Position numbers and translations under genes: made by a program
Notes under the pieces: generated by a model
Database searches by the model: none
Seen by the model: only the letters and a program-made list of their open reading frames with translations
Told to the model about the DNA's origin: nothing
Source: Dastarcus helophoroides
Taxonomy: Eukaryota; Arthropoda; Insecta; Coleoptera; Bothrideridae
Length of the DNA stretch: 64,000 bases
Reading direction: 5' to 3'
NCBI GenBank assembly: GCA_028583605.1
Contig: CM053328.1
Span: 10,466,782 to 10,530,781 of the forward strand
Part shown: positions 53,461 through 64,000 of the stretch, piece by piece
How the letters are laid out: each line of letters begins with the position of its first letter
Position numbering within the stretch: position 1 is the stretch's first letter

Positions 53461-55346
53461 TGTAAACGCCATAGGACGTTTAGTATAGTGAATCGGCCCC
53501 AGAAGGATATCTGGATCATCTTTTAAGGGTGTGTTGCTACTAATAAGATACCTTGATTATGCAAGTTTCAGATCTCTATCTATTTTGGTTTTTGAAAAAA
53601 ATCAAAAAGCCGAAAAATAGAAAAATATTGTTTTCTCAAAAACTACTTAAGCGATTTGAATACAACTTTGACATATTATAGAAATGTATAAAAGCTATAT
53701 TAAAAAAAATTTTTACCCCAAAAAATAAAAACCAATTTTTTCATTTAAAAATTGATTTATTTTAATTCCAGTAATATTGGGATTATCTCCAAAGAGTATA
53801 TTCCTGCTAATAGGATAGTTTGATCCTGCAAGTTGCAGAATTCTATTTATTTTCATTTCTTTAAAAATCGGAAAAAACAAAAAATAGGAATTTTTTTTTC
53901 AAAAACCGGATAAAACCGATTTCACTGAAATTTGGAAACATTATAGATATATAAATACTTTGCTCAAAAAAAGACTATCTTTTAATTTTAATAGTAATTG
54001 TTAGAAACAGTCAATCTTTTACGATTTTTTTTTTTTCATTTGTGGTACGTTCTAGAACAGTTTTAAAGTTGAATTTCCTAATGTGTTTTTTGATATAAAA
54101 TAATATCTCGAATCTTAAAATTGATTGATAATGTACAAATAACAATCGATTAATTTCATTGTTTTTTATATAATTAAAACAACAGAAACAAAACATCCAA
54201 AAAAAGCATATGAATATTATTAAAATATTAAAGTATTTAAGAATTAATTAAAACTGTATTAGCAAAGATGTCAATAATTTCAGTTAAAATATACTCTTGC
54301 ATTTTAAAATATCAATATAATATGTGCATAAAATTATTTATTAATATGTTTAATAATAATTTAGTCAGAATTCAGAATCAATTTGCATTTTGATTCCATA
54401 TTTTGCGGGTGTTTTTTATCAATAATTTCGATCAATGGCAAAATCTCTATGTATTGCTTTTAAATGTAGACATGTTTTATTTACTCCGTAGAAGTTCAGG
54501 AAAAATAGATGAAAAGTCACCCCTGTCGCAAAGACATTAAATACTACATTTTTATTTTAGAAATATCTTCACTTACGCTTAACAAATAAGTTTATAAAGT
54601 TCCCTGCCAAGATCGTGTGGAGAACGGCCGCTGTATTGATTTGAAGATGGAAAATTTTGTTTCTTTGCCAATCATTTCCACAATTTTGATCTAACAAAAA
54701 ATGTTTTTAATAAAAGTCGGAGAACTTGAAATTTTTTACAAAAAAATTATTAACCATTTTCTTTTAGAGTTAGTCGTTATTGAGAAAATGTCTAACGAAT
54801 AGCGTACTTTTGGGTAGTCATACTCATTTCTGCACTACCCAAAATGTACAGATTTTGGCCTGTACTTTTTGAGCGATATCCTCAGAAGGCCTAATCTAGT
54901 TCACCTCTTCCGTTGAATTTGAGATTTTTTTGGCGTGAGGGCTGTTTCTGTTGGTCTGAACGTTACGTTTCTGAGTTAATTATCATTCATCTCCCTCATC
55001 GTTATCGTCATTTACACGTTGACGGAATCTAAATGAATAAATGAAATAAAATGAAATGAAATGAAATAAAACGAGATCAGATTACTTTTTGCAAAGACAG
55101 TTGGTCGATGGTGCGTATTCTATACATTTTCACTAATTTTAGGAACAACAGAAAAAGCACAAAAGTATGTAATTAGGAGATTCTTGGTATCTTAGGGCGC
55201 TACTAACCATGCAAGGAATAGCACTAGATTTGTTGTTGGTCGACATACGATACCGTTGAAACCTTTATACATTCCACAATGCTTAAAACCTTTGTAAAAA
55301 CTCTCATAATTATTTTTTTGATCACGACATGAAAGTAAATTATTAG

Positions 55347-56035
55347 ATGAAGAACATAACATCAAGACTAATAAAAACATTGATGTCAATAAATTATGAA
55401 TTTAACCAAAGATGGAATAGTACATTGGGCATATTGGCAAAATTAATGAAAAAAACGTATCACATGCTATACCTTTTAGGTGATGTTGAAATCAAGGCAA
55501 ATATCCAAAAGCATGACATTTTCCCAGTAACGACTAGATCTACGAAAAAATGCCAAATAACGTCTTTGAATCAAATTCTAAACTTTTCAACTTTTATAAA
55601 AAACATTTTTTGTTAGATTAAAATTGTGTTCGTTGTTGACAAAAAAACCAAAATTTGGTAGGAACTTTCTGTACTTATTTGTTAAGTGGAAGTGAAGACA
55701 TTTCTAAAAAAAGTGTAGTATTTAATTATTTTGTAATAAAAATCCATTTTTCCTGGGCTACAGGAGCGATCCATATTTAGAGCCGCAAGAGTTTGTTAAA
55801 TCTAAGCTCTAAAAAATTGAAGATAAACAACATTGTATTATTGGTATTTTTGATGACTAATAAAATGTTTTTAAAAAGGAATATTCTAAAATATTTTTTA
55901 ATGACTAAAAAAACGTCGTGCGTCAAAGCATTGTTGACGACTAAAAAAACGACTGATGCCATTGATCTCTGCGGGGGTATCCGCTGCTGCACAGTAAGTA
56001 TCACAATATTGAAAAATCTTTAGTCTCTGGAAAAA
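55347..56035 (+). pseudogene. Possible transposase remnant (hAT-like)
   Basis: The frame 55347-55616 contains 'NQRWNSTLGILAKLM', resembling the R-W-N-S-T block of hAT transposases, followed by 'HDIFPVTTRSTKK'. Further right, a short frame near 55763 reads 'SDPYLEPQEFVKSKL' before a stop. No start or end is preserved. Similarity is by eye and weak. Confidence 0.4.
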
Positions 56036-56153
56036 TCAATAAGAAGTATACTTGAAATTTGGTAGAACAGACTGGTTCTTGATATCTTTAAATATTGATA
56101 CACAAGTCTTGTTCCCTGAAACGCAAAAAGATTTAAAAAAACACAACAACAGT

Positions 56154-56195
56154 GCTCCAACGCGTTTCGATAGCCAAGGTATCATCTTCAGAGAG
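56154..56195 (-). ncRNA. Hammerhead-ribozyme-like motif, copy 2 (left arm)
   Basis: On the minus strand it has the same layout as the 13.7-kb copy: TCTCT, core CTGAAGA, then T, GATACC-TTG-GCTATC, core GAAA, CGCG, TT and GGAGC. Stem I keeps four pairs (one G-U). Stem II has one mismatch. The same single extra base follows the first core block. Confidence 0.42.
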
Positions 56196-56211
56196 ATACT
56201 CAGTACTGTAT

Positions 56212-56256
56212 AGTCTCTCTTTGAAGATGATAGCTTGGCTATTGAAACGCGTTAGA
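56212..56256 (+). ncRNA. Hammerhead-ribozyme-like motif, copy 3 (right arm), core mutated
   Basis: On plus it reads TCTCT, TTGAAGA (the first core C is T), T, GATAGC-TTG-GCTATT, GAAA, CGCG, TT and AGAG. Stem I pairs perfectly, but the C-to-T change in the core should abolish cleavage. Confidence 0.4.
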
Positions 56257-57859
56257 GCAACTGTTGTGTTTTTTAATCTTTCTTGGTTTTCAGGGGACAA
56301 TATCTGGAGTATCAATTTTTCAAGTACTCTTGCATGTTAATAATTTTACTTAACATTCCCTTTTTTGCTTTTACTTTAAGATATTAATACATCAAATCAA
56401 TCATAATCAATTTTAATTTCTTAAACTATGAAGTTGCAGTTTAGGAAATTCTGTTCTATATACCATGACCATCGCGTCGGTTGCTCTCCTATCGATAAAT
56501 ACCAAAAACTCTATTTTTCGCCATAAAATTATAGTTAATATCTTAGATAACTGATTACCAAATCAGTTGTAATGTAGAATTTAGGATAGAAGAGAGTTTT
56601 TTCTAAACGAATTATCATTTGGTGCATTTTGAAACGGCTTATCAAGTCAAAAATTCCCCATTGAATCACGTCTTTCCATCCGTCGATCTATGTGTACCTT
56701 TCTGATCATGCTACAGGTCGCAATTTTTGACTGATTTTTGATATTCATGTTTTTATGGTTTTCTAGGAATAGAAGCCCATTGATTTTGGAAGGAATCGCT
56801 CGAATTGTTTAGTTTTCTGATTAAATCATTTTACAAGCATATTAATTAATTATTGTAGATTATATTATATTGGTATTTTAAAATGCAAACAATATTTTAA
56901 GTAAAATTATCAAGAACTTAATATATCTAGTTTATAATTTATTTTTTTAATGTACTTATCATAACATTTCAGTAAAAAAAAATCTTATAATTTTTTTATT
57001 TTGTATTTATTGTTTCAATGATATAAAACACATTGAAATAAATCGATGTTTAATTAATTTAAGGATTCGAGAGATTATTCTACATCAAAAGACACATTAA
57101 GAAAGTTAACTCTAAAACTGCTCTAGAACGTCTCTAATAGTTAATATTAAGGCTATAAAGGAGCTAATAGTTTTGTTTTGAGTAAAGCATTCATATACCT
57201 CTCTAATATTTTCAAATTTCATTGAAACCGGTTTTACGCGATTTGAGAAAAAAATATTTTCCTATTTTTTGTTTTTTTTTTAAAAAATAAATAAATATAA
57301 CCTTGAAACTTGCAAAGTTAAATGACCCTATTAGTATATACTCTCTGAGATGAGCCCATTATTCCTGAAATTGAAATATAAATCAATTTTTTAATAAAAA
57401 AATCGGTTTTTATTTTTTTTCAATATGGCGTACCTTTTTGATCAGTTCAAAATTCGCAAGGATATTCTACATCAAAAAAAACATAAACAGAAATTAGTTT
57501 CAAAATTGTTCTAGAATGTTATCATAAAGAAAAAAAATAATTTTGAAAAAAAATGCCCGTTTCTCCTAAATAACATAATGATTATAGACTGTCAATTTTT
57601 TGAAATATAGCCTATATATATTTCTATAATGTTTTCAAATTTTATTTAAATCGGTAAAGTTGTTTTTGAGAAAAAAAAATTCTATTTTTCGATTTTTTTA
57701 GAATTTTTTCGATTTTTTCAAAAACTAAAATAGATAGAGAGGTGAAACTTGCAGTATCAAAGAATCTCATTACTAGCAATACATTCTCAAAAAATGATCT
57801 AGATATCTTTCTGGGGCCGAATTACTATGCTTATCGTCCTATGGCCTTTTACATAAACT

Positions 57860-58370
57860 TGAATTTTACAAAAGCAAATATTTTTTGAGGAAAAAATCTA
57901 AATTTACAGAAACAGCAAATATCGATATTTGTAATAAAAGTTGAAATTTTTAGAAAAATCAGAATTTTGAGAAAAAGAAAGAGAATTGGAAAAAATAGAA
58001 TTTGTTCAAAGTTCTCAAAAAAGCAAAACCTAAAAAAACATCAAATTTTGAGAATGAAATGAAATTTTCGGAACAAATTTAAAAATCTGAAATTTTTAGA
58101 AACATTTAAATTTTTTGAAAAATTGTAAAATTTCAAAGAGGGAAATTGTAAAATTTAACTCAAAACATATTTTTTGTAAAAAGTCGAATATTTGAGATTT
58201 TTATTTACTCAATTCTATTTGAAATGTTTTTCTAATAGTTCAAAGAAATTTGAAATTTTTAAACTTAAACATTCGAGTACCTTTTTATAAATGTGAAGAT
58301 TGAAATCAAAATTCTGAGTAAAAAGTCACAATTTTAAAAAGATTAATTTATTTTAAAAAATCAAAATCTC
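57860..58370. repeat. AT-rich short-period array, block IX (A-rich on +)
   Basis: A short, degraded block of the same unit ('aaatttttagaaaaatc', 'aaaatttgagaatg') adjoining the right end of the 4.4-kb element. Confidence 0.55.
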
Positions 58371-58639
58371 AATGCCCTGCAATGAAAGCAGAAAAGTAAT
58401 ATTTCATTTCAAGTGATTTGGCTTGAAAAAATCGTATTTGATCCTTTTTTTCTCGATCAGCTTTCCCAATTATAAAACACCACATGTCACTATGTGAACA
58501 ACATCAAAATTATCTATTATCTTTCTTTTGTAAAGAAAGGATCAGTTATAATATTTATTTGTATGCAGTTTTATTGGCTTTTTCTTCGCCGATCACTCTT
58601 TCCCAATCCTAAATTTCAGTGCCTTTTATTAAGGAATGG

Positions 58640-58812
58640 CAATCTGTTTTAGATTGCCGCAAACAATAATATTTATGTTCTGAAGGTGGGAGAAATGTTC
58701 GTGAGGTCAATTCAAAATTGCTGACTACGGGCCAAGGACCTCTCTAAGCTTGGGGCCCTGGTACTGTGCGCCGGTGCACTACACTACCTAGCCCTCCGAT
58801 AACTACGCCACA
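58640..58812. mobile_element. Possible terminal fragment of a second hAT-like element
   Basis: The stretch is GC-rich against its surroundings and ends 'tagccctccgataactacgccac', resembling the reverse of hAT ends of the type CAGTGGCGTAGTTA. No opposite end or target duplication was found. Confidence 0.3.
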
Positions 58813-60030
58813 TTACACACATTATTATTATGTACATTAAAAATTAAAAGTTTTTTAAAAAAATATTAAGTTTATTCTTAAAATCTGCGGTTAAATTTGA
58901 AACCTTATTTTTTTTTTAAATTTTGTCTTTGTTTCTCAAAAGTTGTTTTCATAAATGCAACTTTAATTTAGGGGGGGCAATTGATTTGTGATGCAATTTA
59001 ACAATGGAAGACGGAAGATCGAAAAATGAATTTTGTTGGTTATTTTGACTTTTTCTTGGAAATGTTGTGCAAGATTCGATAGTTTTTTTGGAAGGGGAAT
59101 TTCGAATTTAAATTTAAATTATCTGTAGGTAAAATGTATAAGTACTTAGGGTTCTAGAGGAAAGTCAAATGATAAATAATTTCTGTTTACATAAACAGAC
59201 TTATTATCATATTGTTATTTACACTAGACTTGTTATCATTTTAAACAGTGGATTTTGATGTAAATCGGTCAACTTCCAAGTGTAGGAGGTATAATTGTAA
59301 TATATTGATAATTACCTTGCTTACTGCTGCATGAATATTATGCAGTTTCAATTCTGATTAAAATAGACACAAAAGTGCGGTGTTTTACTTAAAATATTGT
59401 TGGCAGTGCAAAACAGGTAAGATGAATTTGAACACATTCTTTTTATTTTTATATCAGCCAGAATTATTTGCAGTTTATTGATAAATTTATTGTTAATTAT
59501 GGTTATTACCACATTTTATAGTATGGTATTAATAAAAGAAAAATACTCTGATGATTTTTAATCTGTCTACTACAGCCATTGTGCATTTAATTTGATACAC
59601 AAACTTATTAACAATAACAACGTACACATATACAAAAGCTACCTCTTTAAATTTTATTGCATATTCATGCAATTATAATGTAAATACCAATGGCGCATCA
59701 TGCCTCTGATAACTAGAGAATCAAGTGTAATTTTTGAAGTTTAAAGCGCAAACTACATTAAATAAATAATTAATATTTTGCTTTAAAAAAATAACTTTAT
59801 TATTTTAATATTACATAAAAAAACTCCACTCCAAATTAATTATTTTGGAATGTCGGTCGAAATTTTAAATTCAGACTTACAACATTTTCAGAAAAAGAAA
59901 GAAATTTTAATTTTTATTGTAAACGGAAAAATTTGGGAAAATTTTAACAATACAATAAAATACTCAAAATGTTTTAAGATAAATGTTTTTCCAGATGCAA
60001 ATTAAATATCTCTTCACGGCACTATATAAT
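58813..60030. other. AT-rich intergenic sequence, nothing recognised
   Basis: No gene, no clear repeat and no array texture. It contains a G7 run near 58971 and otherwise plain AT-rich sequence. Confidence 0.5.
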
Positions 60031-61392
60031 TTGGACCATAAGTAATGGTACATAGAGCAAGAGTAGATTTTTCGTATAAAAATAACGTGATTTAGCCATA
60101 TTTACCTTATACCAAAAGTTGATATTAATAGATATATAGGGTGTCAAAGTTGAAAAAAAAATTGTGATTTTTTTCTCATAACTGCTGAACATATTTCACT
60201 ATAGACAAGAAATTTGGCATAGGGGGGCTTCTTTGGTCAAAAAATTCTAATTTGCTAACAGATTATCAATAACTCATAGGGGGCGCCACCTGCGCTACCC
60301 TATATTATTCTAAAGCATCATAACTTTTTGTGCCCTCTTGTACACCTATTTTAAATAGATATTTTTATTTACCTACATGTTTTACGGAAAAAAGGTATAC
60401 TTTCTAAATTTTGATACAAGCAACCGTTTTCAAGATATTTGCCTTCAAAGTTTGCCGTACGTTTATTTTGAGTTATGTAAATGTGAATATTTCGCAGTAG
60501 GTTTCCAAATAAAAGTAATAAAACTGACTCTAAAATAGTTTATATCAAATATTACTCTACTGATATTATTATTACACATTTTTTAAATTTCTAAAGCAAA
60601 TTTAAATACAATACCGAAACAAAATTTATTTTCAAAAATAAGTATGTGGGAAATTACCTTTTTTTATGTAAAGGGATTGTAAACAATTAAAAATATGGCT
60701 GTCTTTTATTGAAATTCATCTCCAAATATCTGTTTGGACCACCCAGACTATTAAAATTTTTTTGTGTGGACTCAGAGATCATCTCTATGAAAATACATTA
60801 AGTTTTAATTTTTTGGATTTTCTTTATTGAGATTTTCAAAATTTAGATAATAATATTATCAGCAAAGTAATATTTGACATAAATTAGTTTCAAAGCTGTC
60901 TTATGATTACTTTTTTTTCAAGCCTACTTCGAAAATTTAATATCTTAGTAATTTAAAACCAAGGCACGTCAAGCTTTAAAGGCAAATATCTTGAAAACAG
61001 TTGCTCGTATCAACTTTCAGCAAGTACACCTTTTTTACGTAAAAAATATGGGGAAATAAAATAACTCATTTAAAATTAATGTACGTGGGTGCACAAAAAA
61101 GTTATGATGATTTAGAATTATGCAGGATAGCGCAGGTAGCGCCCCCTATCAGCTATTTGTAATATGTTAGCAAATTAAAGTTTGTCGACTTAAGAAACCC
61201 CTTTGTGCCAAATTTCGTGCTTATATTACAATTCATTCCATAATTATACGAAAAAAAATGTTTCAGCTTTGACTCCTTGTATCTCTGTTAATATCAACTT
61301 TTGGTATAAAATAAATGTAGCTAAATCATATTATTTTTATTCGAAAAATCCACCATTGCTCTGTGTACCATTACTTATGGTCCACCCTGTAT
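60031..61392. mobile_element. Element with about 430-base inverted ends
   Basis: The left arm (60031-60465) begins ttggaccataagtaatggta. The right arm (60960-61392), reverse-complemented, begins gggtggaccataagtaatgg. Both continue through 'acagagcaa.ggtggattttt', the 'agggggcgc.acctgcgct' patch and 'aaaacggttgcttgtatc' variants. The central 500 bases have no transposase frame. The long arms and lack of coding sequence suggest a non-autonomous foldback-type element; I cannot assign a superfamily. Confidence 0.75.
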
Positions 61393-61419
61393 ACTCGTAA
61401 TCTAAACAATTTTTCTCTA

Positions 61420-62260
61420 CATCAGCGTTTTCCAAACTTTTTTTGTCATGGCCCTGGTAACTTTTACTCTTCTTTTCCGTGACCCATTAAAAGATTTTTT
61501 TTACTACCTTAAAACTTCGTTTTTCCTTTGAAAATTTCGACCATATTTTAATGTTAGAAGTCAAAATTTCGTCTTTTCTTTCTAAGATTTTTTAATTTTT
61601 TTTTTCTCAAAATGTTGATAGTCTGAAAATTTTGTCTTGAAATACCGAGTTTGATGAATCTTAAAACGATTTTGTTCTCCAGGCTGAGTTTCTCTTAAAA
61701 TTTCTGTACTTTCTGAAACTTTTTCGACTACATGTAATTCGTTATATTTTTCTAAAAAGTCGATGTTAAAAAAGATAATTTTTTTCTCAAAATTTCGGGT
61801 AAAATTTTGCTATTTTAAATTTAAAAGTTACAATTTCAAGAAAAAAAAATGTTGAATGCTCTAATATTATAGCTTAGAAACATGAATTGGTAAAGCTTTT
61901 CAAAAAATTCCCAATTTAACCTTCCAATTTTTGATGCTTAACCTAAAATTTTGAATTTTTTTAGTTAGAGTTTTTTTTAAGATTTCGGCTTTAAAAATCG
62001 TAAGGTTCCTTTCCAGATTTTTTTGTTAATTAAAGTAAAAATATCATTTTCTTTTTGTTTATCCAATACAAACGTTTAATTTTTTGGCGGAACTTCCGCT
62101 CTAAACTCAATCTTCTCTTTTTTCCTAAAGTCAATTTTAGCTGGAATTTTTCTCAATATTTACTTTTGACGATTTTCTACAAACTTCTAATGAATATTAA
62201 AAAACGTTTAAACCTAAGAAATCTACCTTGAAATAGAAGTTGATACTTTTTTCTTGAAAT
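61420..62260. repeat. hAT-like terminus followed by AT-rich array, block X (T-rich on +)
   Basis: 61423 begins cagcgttttccaaacttttt and continues to 'gtcatggccc', similar to the CAG...CCAAAC ends of several hAT families. After 61500 the DNA becomes a T-rich version of the short-period array ('aaaatttcg.cttttct'). No opposite hAT end was found. Confidence 0.4.
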
Positions 62261-62299
62261 TTAGAAATTAAGAGTTATAATTGGGTTTTTTTCTAGAAC

Positions 62300-62845
62300 T
62301 TTTCATCATTTATTCGTCATGGTAGACTCTCATTATCATTATTAATTTTATTTAACGTTTATAGGACATAACAAAATCAAATATTTCCAAACTGGGGCTT
62401 TCATCATGTCTCTCAAAAATTCTATTAAAAATGGAAATGTCATAATTGAAGTTTAAAACGTGGAATTTTAAGGTTTTTATTTTGTGTCCAATATTTCAAT
62501 TCATATCAATACTCCAAATTTAAATATTTAATTTTTACTTTCTGTGAGTTTAAGCCAGCAACTTTGAGAAAAATATCAATGTAGGAAATTTTCAAAGAAA
62601 TTAGTACTTTTTAAAGGAAGTCCTCAATATAAATCATGCTCTTTATTAATTTTATTTAACATTTCTACGATCCAGTTTAGCAATATTTAAATTTTTATTG
62701 ATGTTTGTTGACAATATTCTAAAACAGTTTTTGAAATATGACTACGTGATATCTAAATTTATTTAAAACATCACCTCATGACAGTTAACAAAAAATAGGT
62801 TAGTTTATTTTACACAGAATAAGCGTCCACCATGAAGAATAAATC
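62300..62845. repeat. Solo copies related to the 42.75-kb hairpin family
   Basis: 62640-62725 matches one arm of the hairpin at 42751-42825 ('tttctacgatccagttt', 'tgtttgttgacaatat'). A weaker relative is at 62305-62395 ('tcatggtagactctcatt', 'atatttccaaactggg'). No inverted partner lies close by. Confidence 0.6.
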
Positions 62846-62849
62846 ATAC

Positions 62850-63180
62850 TTTTAAAAAAGTCCTAATTTTGATAAAAAAAGGAAATTTTTAAAATTAGTC
62901 AAAATTTTGAAAATAAGTAGAAAATTTGAAAAAAAGTGAAAATTCTGAAAATAAAACTAGATATTTTAAAGTGCCAAAAACTTCAAAAAGTTAACATTTT
63001 CAGAAAAAGGTGAAATTTGGGCAACGTTGAAATTCTGAAATAGTCGAACTTTTCAAAAAAAAGGCCGACATTTTCTACAAAAAAAATAGTTAATAATGTA
63101 CAAAAGTCGAAATGAAGAAAAAAAATTGATTTTTTAAGTCAATAATTACAAAAAGTAAATTCAGAGAAAGCCAACATGTA
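62850..63180. repeat. AT-rich short-period array, block XI (A-rich on +)
   Basis: A short block of the same unit, ending abruptly at the GC-richer sequence at 63178. Confidence 0.6.
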
Positions 63181-63490
63181 CCGGGTGGCCAACTAAGAAA
63201 GGACGCCGACTATATCTCAGCAACGAACCATCCCACAGTTTTGAGAAAAAAATTTCAATAAGCAAAGTGGCCCTGAAAAATCGTTGGAAAATATTTTTGA
63301 GGTTCTAAAATGACCGCTAGGTAGCGTAATACGTGAAGCTAAATGAAAAATTAGGATTTTCTCAACATTTTGCTTAATTAAAGTATATTGAAAATACATG
63401 CATTGTAATCCTAGAGTAGTTGCAATATGTTTTTGTTCTAGACTCTTTCTTCTATCTCTAAAAATATAGTGGTGGGGAGACATCGAAAAT
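63181..63490. mobile_element. Start of an unnamed dispersed element
   Basis: The sharp change from array to 'accgggtggccaactaagaa' looks like the end of an inserted element. The minus-strand frame 63217-63483 across it has no recognisable motif. The other end was not identified. Confidence 0.3.
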
Positions 63491-64000
63491 AAATTTTTTT
63501 AAATACCATTCACCTCAGCCTCAATAAAATTTAACAAATTTAATCTCTATAGAAAGAGTGCTATTTAGTCTATCGAAAGCATTTTCATATGTTTTTACTT
63601 TAAAATTATTGTCGTTGCTACAGCGCGTTATATAAAATGGTAACAAATTTCGCCGTTTTTCTAATAAAAATTAAATAGGAAGAGATATTAATTTTGATGT
63701 CTTAAAATAGAGAATTGAAAGCCCTAGATATCAGTGAAAACCGCAACTCGATATCTTTTATCTAACCGGAGATATTGACAAATAAAATTTCAGTAACGTA
63801 AAAGCTTGATGACGTTATTTACCATTTAGAATACGAAATCAGAGGAGGTTTAGAATTTGTCTTACATAATATAAAAATAAGTAATTAACATACCTACAAT
63901 GATCTAATAGTAATAACAGTGAAAAATGTAAAAAAAATTAGCGAAGAAACAATTTAATATTCAAAAAAGTAAGAAAAAACACTGCATTACATTAAAAATG
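63491..64000. other. AT-rich sequence, nothing recognised
   Basis: No array units, no long open frame and no repeat recognised up to the window edge. Confidence 0.5.

Larger units (their letters stand above)
56060..56340. mobile_element. Head-to-head copy of the hammerhead-like repeat family
   Basis: Two copies of the family seen at 13611-13790 lie in opposite orientation about a centre near 56207. Arms are about 100 bases: 'aaaacacaacaacagtgctc' on the left matches the complement of 'gagcaactgttgtgtttttt' on the right. The outer parts, 'tgttccctgaaacgcaaaaa' and 'tcttggttttcaggggacaa', also pair. Confidence 0.75.
53461..57855. mobile_element. 4.4-kb element with about 1-kb inverted ends (foldback-like)
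   Basis: The left end (aaacgccataggacg..., then 'tcggccccagaaggatatct') is matched in reverse complement at 57780-57855. Matching continues inward through 'agatctctatctattttggt', 'gttctagaacagttttaaag' (54049) against 57110-57130, and 'gcattttaaaatatcaatat' (54299) against the region near 56880. The arms are therefore about 53461-54420 and 56770-57855. The loop holds a broken transposase-like stretch and the hammerhead-like fold-back at 56.1-56.3 kb. It may be one foldback element or two inverted copies of a 1-kb repeat. Confidence 0.7.

Overview
The window looks like nuclear DNA of an insect, probably a beetle. The evidence is split genes with introns often only 50-65 bases long and GT...AG borders, very AT-rich non-coding sequence, a UBR3-type ubiquitin ligase and many DNA-transposon remnants. 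The species assignment is inference. I see no rRNA, tRNA, CRISPR or prokaryotic feature.

Three protein-coding loci are supported. (1) On the minus strand, 13909-17141, are the first two exons of a small secreted protein that I cannot name. (2) On the plus strand, 20784-38013, sixteen exons that join in phase encode the C-terminal 1310 residues of the E3 ubiquitin ligase UBR3, including a RING split over three exons and the C-terminal zinc cap, followed by a poly(A) signal. The N-terminal part with the UBR box was not found. (3) On the plus strand, 50991-52700, is a complete six-exon gene for an isoaspartyl peptidase/L-asparaginase of the ASRGL1 type (333 residues) with a signal peptide. A weaker coding candidate of unknown family lies at 5501-5800.

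Most of the rest is repeat. More than a third of the window is a degenerate AT-rich array built from units of roughly 17-21 bases resembling gtcgaaattttgaaaaaa. It fills intergenic DNA and introns alike, carries higher-order repeats (about 160-560 bases), and switches strand several times, in one case as a large imperfect palindrome in a UBR3 intron. UBR3 introns also hold a 140-base satellite, a 21-base minisatellite, a piggyBac-like miniature element, a perfect 37-base hairpin and a decayed copy of a RING exon. A 7.4-kb hAT element (42388-49810, perfect 8-base target duplication) with a broken transposase separates UBR3 from the asparaginase gene. Right of that gene are two elements with long inverted ends (53461-57855 and 60031-61392). 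A repeat family at 13.7 and 56.2 kb carries a hammerhead-ribozyme-like motif.

The three genes show no functional linkage. UBR3 is a cytosolic ubiquitin ligase; the other two products appear to be secreted.
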